From NCBI GenBank assembly GCA_050008715.1, contig JBEKMC010000010.1:1-64000 (forward strand): 64,000 nt of DNA, written 5' to 3'. The position numbers and the translations under genes were made by a program. Positions 15,459 to 24,540 of the stretch are shown here, one piece after another. This DNA comes from JAKACA01 sp050008715. Lineage in GTDB: Bacteria; Actinomycetota; Acidimicrobiia; Acidimicrobiales; Bog-793. Position 1 is the first letter of the stretch. Each line of letters opens with the position of its first letter. A model generated the notes under the pieces. The model saw nothing but the letters and a program-made list of their open reading frames with translations. It did not search any database and was not told where the DNA came from.

Positions 15459-16691
15459 ATGAGCAGCCCCGGGCAGAGCTTCATCGCCGTCATCAAGGTC
15501 GTCGGGATCGGCGGCGGTGGTGTCAACGCCGTGAACAGGATGATCGACGCAGGCTTGCAGGGAGCCGAGTTCATCGCCGTCAACACTGACGCGCAAGCGC
15601 TGTTGATGAGCGAGGCGGACATCAAGCTCGACATCGGTCGGACGCTCACGCGCGGTCTCGGCGCCGGGAGTGATCCTGAGGTCGGCCGACGGGCGGCCGA
15701 GGAGCACCTCGAGGAGATCGAGGAGGTGTTGAAGGGTGCCGACATGGTGTTCATCACCGCCGGGAAAGGCGGTGGCACGGGGACCGGGGCGGCACCGATC
15801 ATCGCCGAAGTGGCAAGGAGCGTCGGGGCGCTCACGATCGGCGTGGTGACGAGGCCGTTCGCCTTCGAAGGACGCCGTCGCTCAAATCAGGCCGAGCAGG
15901 GAATCCAGCGCCTGAAGGAGAAGGTCGACACGCTCATCGTGATCCCGAACGAACGCCTGCTCGCCATCTCCGACGAGCGGACCTCCATCGTCGATGCCTT
16001 CAAGATGGCCGACGAGGTGCTGCTGCAGGGCGTACAGGGCATCACGGATCTCATCAACGTGCCCGGTCTCATCAACACCGACTTCGCCGACGTGAAGATG
16101 GTCATGGCCAACGCCGGTTCGGCGATCATGGGGATCGGGACGGGCTCGGGCGAAGGTCGCGCGGTCAACGCCGCTCGTCATGCCATCACGAGCCCGCTGC
16201 TGGAAGCGTCCATCGAAGGAGCCCGCGGCATCCTGCTCAACATCGCCGGCGGCAGCGATCTCACGTTGTTCGAGGTGAACGAAGCCGCAGCCATCATTCA
16301 CGACGTCGCACATCCGGACGCCAACATCATCTTCGGGAACGTCGTCGACGAGACGCTTGGCGACCAGGTGCGGGTGACCGTGATCGCGGCAGGCTTCGAT
16401 CACTACGAGGAGCCGGAGGAGACGCGCCGTGCCGGCCGGGGGTCCGGGACGAAGAGCTTCCCGGGACCGCAGGCGTCGACGCGAGGCGGCCAGCCCGCCC
16501 ACGGTCTCATTCCGCCGTCGCGCTCGGAGGGAGTGCGCTCCGACCCGCCGTTGCGCGGCGAGAGTCGCGGTGACCTCCCCGAGGTGTTCCCTTCGCGGGA
16601 CGACCTCTCCGAGGAGCGGGACGTCTTCGCGGATGCCGACGACGACATCGACCTCGACGACGATTTCGACGTACCGTCGTTCCTGAAATAG
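15459..16691 (+). CDS. ftsZ: Cell division GTPase FtsZ
   Basis: 410 residues. GIGGGGVNAVNRMI near the start, the tubulin signature GKGGGTGTGAAP at about 102-113, NTDAQAL and the T7 block NTDFADVKMVM are intact. A disordered acidic linker leads to the C-terminal peptide DLDDDFDVPSFLK, the usual docking site for SepF in bacteria without FtsA. The 188 bases before the ATG probably hold an extra promoter, but I could not define one. Confidence 0.98.
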   Translation: MSSPGQSFIAVIKVVGIGGGGVNAVNRMIDAGLQGAEFIAVNTDAQALLMSEADIKLDIGRTLTRGLGAGSDPEVGRRAAEEHLEEIEEVLKGADMVFITAGKGGGTGTGAAPIIAEVARSVGALTIGVVTRPFAFEGRRRSNQAEQGIQRLKEKVDTLIVIPNERLLAISDERTSIVDAFKMADEVLLQGVQGITDLINVPGLINTDFADVKMVMANAGSAIMGIGTGSGEGRAVNAARHAITSPLLEASIEGARGILLNIAGGSDLTLFEVNEAAAIIHDVAHPDANIIFGNVVDETLGDQVRVTVIAAGFDHYEEPEETRRAGRGSGTKSFPGPQASTRGGQPAHGLIPPSRSEGVRSDPPLRGESRGDLPEVFPSRDDLSEERDVFADADDDIDLDDDFDVPSFLK

Positions 16692-16720
16692 CCCCCGGGG
16701 CGATCCTGTCGTCGGAAGCG

Positions 16721-17407
16721 GTGCTGCCCAGCCTGGAACTTTCGACGGTCCGTGCCCGGCTCGACGTCATCCGTGAGCGGATCGTCTCGGCCGGCGGTGA
16801 CCCGGACCGTGTCACGGTCGTGGCGGTCACCAAGGGCCACGGAGTCGAAGCGGCTCGGGCGGCGCTTGGCATCGGTCTCACCGAAATCGGGGAGAACTAC
16901 GCCTCCGAGCTGGCCGACAAGGCAGCAACCGTCGGCTCGCTCGCTGCCGGGGTGGTGCCGCGCTGGCACTTCCTCGGGGTGGTGCAGCGCAACAAGATCG
17001 CCCGGCTCGCCCCGATCGTGTCCTGCTGGCAGGCAGTGTCCCGGCCGGAGGAGGCGTCGGCGATCGCTCGGCACCGTGACAAGGCTGAGGTCTTCATCGA
17101 GATCGACGTGTCCGACGAGCCCGGCCGGGCAGGCTGCGCACCCGCAGAGGCCGCCTCCGTGCTCGACGCCGCCCTCGCCGCCGGGTGCAAGGTCCGCGGG
17201 CTGATGACCGTTGCCCCGTTGGCGGCCGGCGGGGACAGCCAGACGACCGCTGCGCGTGCCTTTGCTACAGTCGCCGGGCTCGCCCAAACACTCGGGCTCG
17301 ACGAGCTCTCCATGGGAATGTCGCACGACCTCGAACCCGCAGTCGCCGCCGGATCGACGATGGTCCGGATCGGGACGGCGCTGTTCGGAGAGCGGTCCGC
17401 CCGGTGA
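16721..17407 (+). CDS. yggS: YggS/PROSC family PLP homeostasis protein
   Basis: 228 residues from GTG 16721. Fold-type III PLP-binding protein with AVTKGHG holding the PLP lysine, IGENYASEL, WHFLGVVQRNK (usually WHFIGxLQxNK), LMTVAP and LSMGMSHDLEPAVAAGSTMVRIGTALFG. It buffers pyridoxal phosphate rather than catalysing a known reaction. Its place between ftsZ and sepF is the standard one in actinobacteria. Confidence 0.93.
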   Translation: MLPSLELSTVRARLDVIRERIVSAGGDPDRVTVVAVTKGHGVEAARAALGIGLTEIGENYASELADKAATVGSLAAGVVPRWHFLGVVQRNKIARLAPIVSCWQAVSRPEEASAIARHRDKAEVFIEIDVSDEPGRAGCAPAEAASVLDAALAAGCKVRGLMTVAPLAAGGDSQTTAARAFATVAGLAQTLGLDELSMGMSHDLEPAVAAGSTMVRIGTALFGERSAR

Positions 17408-17462
17408 TCCCCGCAAGCTCCGCCGTGGGCTGCAACAATAGACAGCCCAGAGGAGGGCTTAT

Positions 17463-17984
17463 ATGGCATCGTTCATGCAAAAGGCGCTGCAGTACCTCGG
17501 GCTCAAGGACATCGACAACGATGGGTACTACGACGACGACGATCTCGGCGAACCCGGACCCGGCAACACACGCACCACCTACCCTGAACAGAACGCCGAT
17601 CCACCTCCGGCGGGGACCGTGGCGACCGTTCGCCCCCTTGTCCGGGAGGAGTACCGGGATCCCTCGTCCTTCGGTCGCGGAGTCGTGCGACCGATCGTGA
17701 CGCAGCGTCAGACGAAGCCCCAGGTGGTGGCTCCGGCCCGTTTCTCGGACGCGCAGGAGATCGGCGATCTCGTCAAGGCCAACCACCCGGTCATCGTCAA
17801 CCTGCAGTCGAGCGAGCGCGATCTGGCGCGACGCATGATCGACTTCTGCTCCGGCCTCACCTACGCGCTCTCCGGCACGATGGAGAAGGTCGCGGACCAG
17901 GTGTTCCTCCTCACGCCTTCGAACGTCGACATCCCCCCGGAGGAACGCCGCCGACTCGCAGAGCCGGGCGTGTTCCGGTCCTGA
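17463..17984 (+). CDS. sepF: Cell division protein SepF
   Basis: 173 residues with a strong AGGAGGG ribosome site. The N-terminus MASFMQKALQYLGL is an amphipathic membrane anchor, followed by an acidic linker (DNDGYYDDDDLGEPG) and the dimerising core (ADQVFLLTPSNVDI at the end). It ties FtsZ polymers to the membrane, replacing FtsA, which is not in the window. Confidence 0.95.
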   Translation: MASFMQKALQYLGLKDIDNDGYYDDDDLGEPGPGNTRTTYPEQNADPPPAGTVATVRPLVREEYRDPSSFGRGVVRPIVTQRQTKPQVVAPARFSDAQEIGDLVKANHPVIVNLQSSERDLARRMIDFCSGLTYALSGTMEKVADQVFLLTPSNVDIPPEERRRLAEPGVFRS

Positions 17985-18028
17985 CCCACCGCGCTACGCC
18001 CGGTTCGCAGGGCTGCTAGGACAGGCAC

Positions 18029-18292
18029 ATGGGTTTGGCCGCGGAAGTCGTGCGATGGATCCTGTCAGCGTTCCTCATCTGCCTGTTCGTGCGCGTGATC
18101 CTTTCGTACTTCCCGGTCTCCTTCGGAACTCCCATGGCGGGTGTGCAGCGCGCCGTCGGTGCGGTGACCGACCCGATCCTCGCGCCGGTGAGACGGATCG
18201 TGCCGCCCGTGAACCTCGGCGGGGGCGGGGTCCTCGACATGTCACCGGTCATCGTGTTCGTCGTCATCTTCATCCTGCTGAGCTTCATCTGA
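18029..18292 (+). CDS. YggT family membrane protein
   Basis: 87 residues, two membrane helices around a RRIVPPVNLGGGGVLDMSPV loop. This is a single-repeat YggT/YlmG protein; the family has roles in membrane or cell-division organisation that are not well defined. It lies between sepF and divIVA, as in most Gram-positive clusters. Confidence 0.88.
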   Translation: MGLAAEVVRWILSAFLICLFVRVILSYFPVSFGTPMAGVQRAVGAVTDPILAPVRRIVPPVNLGGGGVLDMSPVIVFVVIFILLSFI

Positions 18293-18401
18293 CGCGTGAC
18301 GTCCGGCTTGCGGGCGCCGGTCGTGCGGCCGGTGGGTTCGCCTCGTCGCCTTCGGGCACCATCCACGCCCGCCGGCGAAGCGACAGATACGATCAGCGGC
18401 C

Positions 18402-19436
18402 ATGGAGATCTCCGCCCGTGTGCTCAGGGAAGTCGAGTTCAACAGCAGCCTTCGTGGCTACAACACCGATGAGGTCGACGAGTTCCTGGAGCAGGTGGCC
18501 GATGCAGTCGAGCGGCTCCACGCCGAGGCCAAGAGCGCTGCGGAGCGGGCCGAGGCCGCCGACCGGAGCCCCCGCGACCGAGGCGCCATCGAGGACGACG
18601 ACAGCATCCGGCGCACGCTGGTCCTGGCACAACGCACGGCCGACCTGGCCATCCGAGAGGCGCAGGAAGAAGCTGGGCAGATGCTGGACCGTGCCCGCGC
18701 GGAGGCAGAGACCCTCGTCGGTGACGCCCGCGACTCCGCCATGCGGATCTCCTCCGACGCCGAGCGACGGCTGCAGGAGGAGGTCGCCCGGCTCGGGGCG
18801 TCCCGCGACGAGCTGAGAAAAGAGGTCGACACGCTCGTCACCCTGCTCGGGACCGAGCGCGAGCGCCTCACCGAGACGCTCGGCGCGGCTCTTCGCTACG
18901 TCGAGCGCAGCCTGTCGCCGTCGGCTGAGGTGATGTCGGTTGCGGCGAGCGCCACTCGTACGACCCCTGAAGCGCCGGCCCGCGAAGACGGCGACCAGCC
19001 CGCGCCCGAGGCCGATACCGAGGCGGACGAGTCTGAAGGCCGAGCAGGTGGAGGCGACGGCGACGGGGCGGCCACTGGCGCCGCCTCTGACGGCGCTGCG
19101 GTCCTCGAGGCTCCCTCCGCCACGAGTGAGGCACCGGTCACGGCGCCCGAGACGACCGAGGACGACGGTGACAGGGCCAAGCCTGCGGTCCTCGACGACC
19201 TCGAAGCCGCCATCGCCGAGGATGCAGCCGCGGCGGCGCCGACCTATGCGCGCCAATCGGAGCCCGAGCACTACGACTGGGACTCGGTTATCCGCGGCCG
19301 GCCCGAGCCGCTGTTCGGGGACCGGGGGCAGCTCGATCGCCCGAACCTGACCGCCGTGCCCTCGATGGACGAGCCGGCGAAGGACACCGCCTCCACGCGG
19401 AGCCGGCGGCGCCGCGGTTCGAACTGGCCGGCTTGA
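18402..19436 (+). CDS. DivIVA-like coiled-coil polarity protein
   Basis: 344 residues. The N-terminal DivIVA block EISARVLREVEFNSSLRGYNTDEVDEFL (about 2-29) targets curved membrane. Long coiled coils span about 29-175 with a gap at 55-65. The C-terminal 160 residues are Ala/Glu/Pro-rich, acidic and probably disordered, ending in a basic RSRRRRGSNWPA tip. In actinobacteria the Wag31 homologue directs polar growth; here the role is inferred from domain and position. Confidence 0.9.
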   Translation: MEISARVLREVEFNSSLRGYNTDEVDEFLEQVADAVERLHAEAKSAAERAEAADRSPRDRGAIEDDDSIRRTLVLAQRTADLAIREAQEEAGQMLDRARAEAETLVGDARDSAMRISSDAERRLQEEVARLGASRDELRKEVDTLVTLLGTERERLTETLGAALRYVERSLSPSAEVMSVAASATRTTPEAPAREDGDQPAPEADTEADESEGRAGGGDGDGAATGAASDGAAVLEAPSATSEAPVTAPETTEDDGDRAKPAVLDDLEAAIAEDAAAAAPTYARQSEPEHYDWDSVIRGRPEPLFGDRGQLDRPNLTAVPSMDEPAKDTASTRSRRRRGSNWPA

Positions 19437-19484
19437 GCGGTCGCACCCGCGTGCCATGCCGGGCGAGCTCAGATTGGCACGGGC

Positions 19485-22400
19485 TCAGGCCGGTGCGGTC
19501 ACCTCTAACCCGATCTTGACGGGTGCCTCGGCGCCGCTGGCGCTCGTATCGAGATGGATGGCGTCGGCGAGCACCTGCCCACTCACGTAGTCGAGCCAAG
19601 TCGTCACCGCCTCGGCGGTCGCAGGTGACACGCCGAGCCGCAGTGTGATGCGGTCCGAGACGTTGAGCCCCGCATCGCGCCGTGCCTTTTGGATCAGGCG
19701 TACGAGGTCGCGCGCCACGCCCTCGGCCTCGAGCTCGTGATCGGTGTCGAGGTCGAGGACGATGAGCCCGTCGCCTCCGGCGAGAACCCGCGAAGCTGCC
19801 TCGTCGCGAGGGCGCAACTGAAGGGCGTACTCTGCAGGGCGCAGCCGGACGCCCGCGACTTCGACGTATCCCTCCGGCGTCCTCGACCATTCGCCCCGGC
19901 GCGCAGCCCCGATCACGGCTTGAGTGGCTCCTCCGAGTCGGGGGCCGAGCACCGACGGCACGATGGCGAGAACCACGTCGGCGAGATCGTGCACTTCGCT
20001 CGAGAAGCGCACGTCCTTCACATTCAGCTCGCTGGCGATGAGATCTGCCAGGCCCGCCAAACTCTCGTCGGACCGGCCGGCAAGCGTGAGTGATCGCAGC
20101 GGGAGCCGGGCGCGTAGTCCGGCTGCCTTGCGGATGGAGTGCCCCGCAGACGCGACCTCCCGCACGTAATCCATCGACGAGACGAGGGCAGGGTCTTCGG
20201 GGAGGTCGCTTGCCCGCGGCCAGGCGGCCAGGTGGACGCTCCGTTCGCCCGTGAGGCCCCGGTAGACCTCCTCGCTGAGGAAGGGCAGGAACGGCGCTGC
20301 GACGCGGCAGGCGACGTCAAGGACGGTGTGAAGGGTGTCGTAGGCGTCCTGCTTGTCCGCGCGGGCTTCGTGACTTCCATCAGGGCTTGCCGCTGAGCGC
20401 CAGAACCGGTCCCGGCTGCGACGCACGTACCAGTTCGTGACGGCGTCGAGGAACGACGAGATGGCGCCTGTGGCGCCGGCGAGATCGTTGGCATCCATCG
20501 TGGCGGTCACCTGCTCGACGAGCTGCCGCGCTTTCGCCAGCACGTAGCGGTCGAGGACCCCCCGCTGGTCGGTTCGCCACGTTCCCCGTATCCCGTCGGC
20601 GTTCGAGTACAGGCTGAGGAAGTACCACGTGTTCCAAATCGGGTTGAGGACGAGGCGCACCGGCTCGGCGAGCGCCTTCGCCTCGATGATCCCGTCCTGC
20701 CCGCGGAGTACGGGCGAGGACAGCAGGTACCAGCGCATTGCGTCGGCTCCGACGGTGGCGAAGACCTCCTCCGGGTCTGGGAAGTTGCGGAGTCGCTTGG
20801 ACAGCTTGCGGCCGTCGTCGCCGAGGAGCACGCCGTGGGCGATGCAGGAACGGAACGGCGGCCTGCCGAACAACGCCGTTGCCAGCACGTGCAGCGTGTA
20901 GAACCAGCCTCTCGTCTGGCCGACGTACTCGACGATGAAGTCCGCCGGGAAGTGATCCTCGAAGCGCTGCCGGTTCTCGAAGGGATAGTGCAGCTGGGCA
21001 AACGGCATCGAGCCGGACTCGAACCAGCAGTCGAGCACGTCGGGGATGCGGCGCATGGTGGAGCGTCCGGTCGGGTCGTCCGGGTTGGGGCGGGTGAGCT
21101 CGTCGATGGCCGGCCGATGGAGGTCGTCCGGCCTCACCCCGAAGTCGCCCTCGAGCTCGTCCAGGCTGCCATAGACGTCGACGCGCGGCCACAGTGGGTC
21201 GTCGCTCTTCCACACGGGGATGGGAGCCCCCCAGAAACGGTTCCGGCTGATGCTCCAGTCCCGCGCACCCTCCAGCCACTTGCCGAACGCGCCTTGGCCG
21301 ATGTGAGCAGGCGTCCAGGCGATCTGACGATTCAGCGCCACCATGTCGTCCTTGAGCGCCGTCACTCGTACGAACCACGAGCTCACAGCCTTGTAGATGA
21401 GGGGCGTGTCCGTACGCCAGCAGTGCGGGTAGCTATGGGTGTACTCCTCGGCCCTGAGCAGTGCCCCTTGGCCGGCGAGGCGCTCGATGATGGCGGCATT
21501 CGCCTCGAAGACCTGTACACCGCTGTAGTCGGGCACATCCTCGGTGAAGCGGCCGTGCTCGTCCACGGGGCAGATGACGGCGATCCCGGCGGCCTCGCAG
21601 GCATGTTGGTCGTCCTCGCCGAAGCCGGGTGCCATCTGCACGATGCCAGTGCCCTCGTCGGTGACGACGAAATCGGCGCCGAGGACGGTGAAGGCGCCGG
21701 GGGCGTCTTCGAAGTACGGGAACAGGGGCCGGTACTTCCTGCCGACGAGGGCGGCGCCGTTCACGTGGGCGACTGCGGTGGCACCCTCGAGCTCGTGTGC
21801 GTAACCGGCTAGGCAAGCCGTGCCGACGACGAGACGCTCCGTGCCGCCCACTCCGGCACGCTCGAGCACCGTGTAGTCGAGGTCCGGGCCCACTGCCACG
21901 GCCAGGTTGGAGGGCAGCGTCCATGGTGTGGTGGTCCATGCCACGAGCCGCAAGGGCCCGGACACGACGTCGTCCGGCGCTCCCGCCCCTGTCGCCGAAC
22001 CCGGCTCGAGGTCGAACAGCACGGTCACGGCCGGATCGGTGCGGTCGCGGTAGGAGTCGTCCTGGCGGGTCTCGAAGTTGGACAGCGGCGTCTCGCACTC
22101 CCAGCAGTACGGCAGGACCCGGTAGCCCTCGTAGGCCAAGCCTTTCTCGTAGAGCTGACGGAAGGCCCAGAGGACGCTCTCCATGTAGCTGAGGTCCATC
22201 GTCCGGTAGTCGTTCTCGAAATCGACCCAGCGGGCCTGACGGGTGACGTATCGCTCCCAGGAGTCCGTCGTGCGTTGCACGATGTCGCGACAGGCGGCGT
22301 TGAACCGGTCGACCCCGTACGCAGTCACGGCTTTGTGGCCCGAGACGCCCAGCTCACGCTCGGCTTCCATCTCCGCCGGCAGGCCATGGCAGTCCCACCC

Positions 22401-22694
22401 GAAACGCCGTTCGACCCTCCGACCGCGCATCGTCTGGTAACGGGGCACGGCATCTTTCACGAATCCGGTCAGCAAGTGCCCGTAGTGGGGAAGGCCGTTC
22501 GCGAACGGAGGTCCGTCATAGAACACGAACTCGGTGTCAGGCGGATGGAGCTCGACTGATGCCTCGAAGGTGTGGTCGTCACGCCAGAACTCCAGCGTCT
22601 CGGCTTCGAGGGCGGCATACCCGGGTTGGGCAGGGACTTCTGGATACGTCGCCGCGAGTGAGCGGCCGGGTCGGCGGGCGGCCGGGTCTGGCAT
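19485..22694 (-). CDS. ileS: Isoleucyl-tRNA synthetase, IleS2-type
   Basis: 1069 residues. Class I signature motifs are PHYGH at about 69-73 and KLSKR at 630-634. The sequence context (PPFANGLPHYGH, GRKLSKRLRNFPDPEEV) and the long C-terminal region match the eukaryote-like IleS2 group rather than the short IleS1; that group is known for lower mupirocin sensitivity, so this is a family-based expectation. WDCHGLPAE and the CP1 editing domain motif WTTTPWTLPSNLAVAVG are present. It is transcribed toward divIVA. No T-box leader is visible in the 120 bases upstream. Confidence 0.96.
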   Translation of the reverse strand: MPDPAARRPGRSLAATYPEVPAQPGYAALEAETLEFWRDDHTFEASVELHPPDTEFVFYDGPPFANGLPHYGHLLTGFVKDAVPRYQTMRGRRVERRFGWDCHGLPAEMEAERELGVSGHKAVTAYGVDRFNAACRDIVQRTTDSWERYVTRQARWVDFENDYRTMDLSYMESVLWAFRQLYEKGLAYEGYRVLPYCWECETPLSNFETRQDDSYRDRTDPAVTVLFDLEPGSATGAGAPDDVVSGPLRLVAWTTTPWTLPSNLAVAVGPDLDYTVLERAGVGGTERLVVGTACLAGYAHELEGATAVAHVNGAALVGRKYRPLFPYFEDAPGAFTVLGADFVVTDEGTGIVQMAPGFGEDDQHACEAAGIAVICPVDEHGRFTEDVPDYSGVQVFEANAAIIERLAGQGALLRAEEYTHSYPHCWRTDTPLIYKAVSSWFVRVTALKDDMVALNRQIAWTPAHIGQGAFGKWLEGARDWSISRNRFWGAPIPVWKSDDPLWPRVDVYGSLDELEGDFGVRPDDLHRPAIDELTRPNPDDPTGRSTMRRIPDVLDCWFESGSMPFAQLHYPFENRQRFEDHFPADFIVEYVGQTRGWFYTLHVLATALFGRPPFRSCIAHGVLLGDDGRKLSKRLRNFPDPEEVFATVGADAMRWYLLSSPVLRGQDGIIEAKALAEPVRLVLNPIWNTWYFLSLYSNADGIRGTWRTDQRGVLDRYVLAKARQLVEQVTATMDANDLAGATGAISSFLDAVTNWYVRRSRDRFWRSAASPDGSHEARADKQDAYDTLHTVLDVACRVAAPFLPFLSEEVYRGLTGERSVHLAAWPRASDLPEDPALVSSMDYVREVASAGHSIRKAAGLRARLPLRSLTLAGRSDESLAGLADLIASELNVKDVRFSSEVHDLADVVLAIVPSVLGPRLGGATQAVIGAARRGEWSRTPEGYVEVAGVRLRPAEYALQLRPRDEAASRVLAGGDGLIVLDLDTDHELEAEGVARDLVRLIQKARRDAGLNVSDRITLRLGVSPATAEAVTTWLDYVSGQVLADAIHLDTSASGAEAPVKIGLEVTAPA

Positions 22695-22758
22695 GGCACC
22701 AGCGTATTCGCGCCCGTCCCGGCGTCGTCCCGGCCGCAGGTCGCCGCCACCAGGGAAT

Positions 22759-22773
22759 GACGTGGGTCACGTC
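22759..22773. promoter_or_regulatory. Palindrome in the ileS/dksA-like divergent gap
   Basis: GACGTG-GGT-CACGTC, perfect 6 bp arms with a 3 bp spacer, between two divergent genes. It looks like a regulator binding site but no protein can be assigned. Confidence 0.4.
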
Positions 22774-22882
22774 TTGGTTATCCTCGCGCACCGCTCTGCG
22801 ATAGTTACGGAGGTCGTTGGCTCGCCCTGACCGCCGGAGTATCGTCAGGCACCCTTCCTCGGGAGAGGAGACCCGAACACCT

Positions 22883-23992
22883 ATGGCGACTACCACGAGC
22901 TCGACGACACCGGCGAACCCGTCGGCCAAGAAGGCAGCCGGCCCGGCTCGCAAGACGGCTGCCAAGCAGGCCGAGGCACCAAACGGTCCGGCAACAGTCC
23001 CCACCGGCAAAGCCAGTGCCGGCGGGAGCAAAGGCACGCCGGAGAAGCTGCCGACGGCGACGCGGGTGACGACTGGGTCGAAAGCCACCGCCAAAGCCGG
23101 CGCGGACGCCGGAAAGCAGCCGGCCAAGGCGAGCGCCAAAGCAAGCGCCAAGGTTCCCGCCCCCAGCACTGCCAAGGCGGCGGCCTCCAAGACCGCAGGC
23201 ACGAAGACTGTCGGAGGGACCAAGCCGGCTGCCACGAAGCCGGCTGCCACGAAGCCGACCGCCACGAAGCCGGCTGCCACAAAGCCAGCTGCCACGAAGC
23301 CGGCGGTCACGAAGCCGGTTGCTACGAAGCCACCCGCCACAAAGCCAGCTGCCACGAAGCCGGCGGTCACGAAGCCGGCGGTCACGAGGGCGGCCAAGGC
23401 AACGGGCGCCGCCACAAAGGACCCTCACGCGTCGTCGACCGGCACGGAAGCGCCCGCGAAGGACGCGCCCCCGAAGGAGACATCCGCCGCTCCCACCACC
23501 GAGAGCCAAGAGGCGAAGACGTCCACGGCGGCCGGTTCGGCTCACGCCCCGGCGAGATCCGGCTCCGGTCTGCTCTCGTCCCGAAGGCGCGACCTGCCAC
23601 AACGACGCACGGAGGGTTACACCGAGGAACGATTCATCAATCATCAGCGCCAGGCGCTGCAAACCGAGCGTGCGACGTATCTCGAGCAGGCCAAGAGCCT
23701 TCGGGCGGAGGCAGAGTCCCTCGTCGAGGAGATGGAGCCCGGCGACATCCAGTTCGACGACGAATCAGGCGAGGGTGGCACGGTCACGGTCGATCGTGAG
23801 CGCGATCTCGCTCTGTCGGCGCAGGCGCTCGTCGCCGTCGACGAGATCGATCACGCGCTCGCGAAGATGGCGACGAACACGTACGGCATCTGCGAGAGCT
23901 GTGGACGCCTGATCCCGAAAGCCAGGCTCGAAGCGCTCCCGTACGCCCGCCTTGACATCGACTGCAAGAGCGGAGGGCTGTCGCGACGTTGA
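22883..23992 (+). CDS. DksA/TraR-family protein with histone-like tail
   Basis: 369 residues from ATG 22883. The first 215 are lysine, alanine, threonine and proline rich, resembling H1-like bacterial DNA-binding tails, with an 11-unit TKPAA repeat at about 113-167. The C-terminal third is the TraR/DksA part: RLINHQRQALQTERATYLEQ-like coiled coil, then CESCGRLIPKARLEALPYAR and DIDCK. A standard finger has four cysteines; here the third is aspartate (ARLDIDC instead of ARLCxDC). It may bind RNA polymerase or the nucleoid. It overlaps lspA. Confidence 0.82.
   Translation: MATTTSSTTPANPSAKKAAGPARKTAAKQAEAPNGPATVPTGKASAGGSKGTPEKLPTATRVTTGSKATAKAGADAGKQPAKASAKASAKVPAPSTAKAAASKTAGTKTVGGTKPAATKPAATKPTATKPAATKPAATKPAVTKPVATKPPATKPAATKPAVTKPAVTRAAKATGAATKDPHASSTGTEAPAKDAPPKETSAAPTTESQEAKTSTAAGSAHAPARSGSGLLSSRRRDLPQRRTEGYTEERFINHQRQALQTERATYLEQAKSLRAEAESLVEEMEPGDIQFDDESGEGGTVTVDRERDLALSAQALVAVDEIDHALAKMATNTYGICESCGRLIPKARLEALPYARLDIDCKSGGLSRR
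23219..23383 (+). repeat. 15 bp tandem repeat array (about 11 units)
   Basis: Units of the form ACGAAGCCGGCTGCC repeat 11 times with silent and conservative changes. A higher-order 60 bp periodicity is visible: the segment beginning ACAAAGCCAGCTGCC occurs at about 23279 and 23339. It encodes the TKPAA/TKPAV tract of the DksA/TraR-like protein. Confidence 0.92.
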
Positions 23993-24540
23993 CGGGCGAG
24001 CCGTCGCCTCGCGGCAGGCGCGTTCGCAGGGTCGCGGCAGTCGTCGCGATCGCAGCCCTCGTCGTCGCATTCGACCAGGTCACGAAGTCCCTCGCGGTCA
24101 GCCGCCTCCGGACCCACGACGTGCACGTGATCGGGCCGTTCTCGTTCCGGCTCGCCTACAACACCGGCGTCGCCTTCTCGCTCGGCACCGGGCTCACCGG
24201 TCCCATCGTGATCATGGCGGTCGTACTCGTCGTCGCCATTGCCTGGTTGGCCCGCGGGGTTCCCACCATGATGGCAGCCGTCGCCTTCGGGCTCGTCCTC
24301 GGCGGCGCCGTCGGGAACTTGTCGGACCGAGTGTTCAGGGGTGGCGGCGGCGGTGTCGTGGACTTCATCTACACGCGGTTCTGGCCGACGTTCAACGTTG
24401 CGGACTCGTGCATCGTCGTCGGGTGTTTCCTGCTCGCGATCGCTTTCGCCCGCGCCGGGCACCCCGCCCGACCCCCCGAAGGCGCCTCGGCGTCGTCGCT
24501 CGACATGGCGCCACCGCCGAGCCCCGGAGAGCCCGGGTGA
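23989..24540 (+). CDS. lspA: Lipoprotein signal peptidase
   Basis: 183 residues from TTG 23989, overlapping the previous stop (TTGA). Four membrane helices; FDQVTKSLAV, RLAYNTGVAFSL, GGAVGNLSDRVFRG with the first catalytic aspartate and FNVADSCIVVG with the second. It removes the signal peptide of prolipoproteins at the membrane. The C-terminal tail is longer than usual and disordered. It forms an lspA-rluD pair, as in many bacteria. Confidence 0.95.
   Translation: MTGEPSPRGRRVRRVAAVVAIAALVVAFDQVTKSLAVSRLRTHDVHVIGPFSFRLAYNTGVAFSLGTGLTGPIVIMAVVLVVAIAWLARGVPTMMAAVAFGLVLGGAVGNLSDRVFRGGGGGVVDFIYTRFWPTFNVADSCIVVGCFLLAIAFARAGHPARPPEGASASSLDMAPPPSPGEPG

Noticed and set aside
19449..19481. Terminator hairpin between divIVA and ileS
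   Set aside because: CGTGCCA and TGGCACG can pair, but the 18-base loop and lack of a T-run make it weak.
22695..22816. T-box leader for ileS
   Set aside because: Only about 120 bases are available, with no T-box sequence (AGGGTGGNACCGCG-like) or anticodon loop pattern.
23219..23383. Possible CRISPR-like array
   Set aside because: Units are contiguous 15 bp with no spacers and lie in frame inside a gene; a coding tandem repeat.
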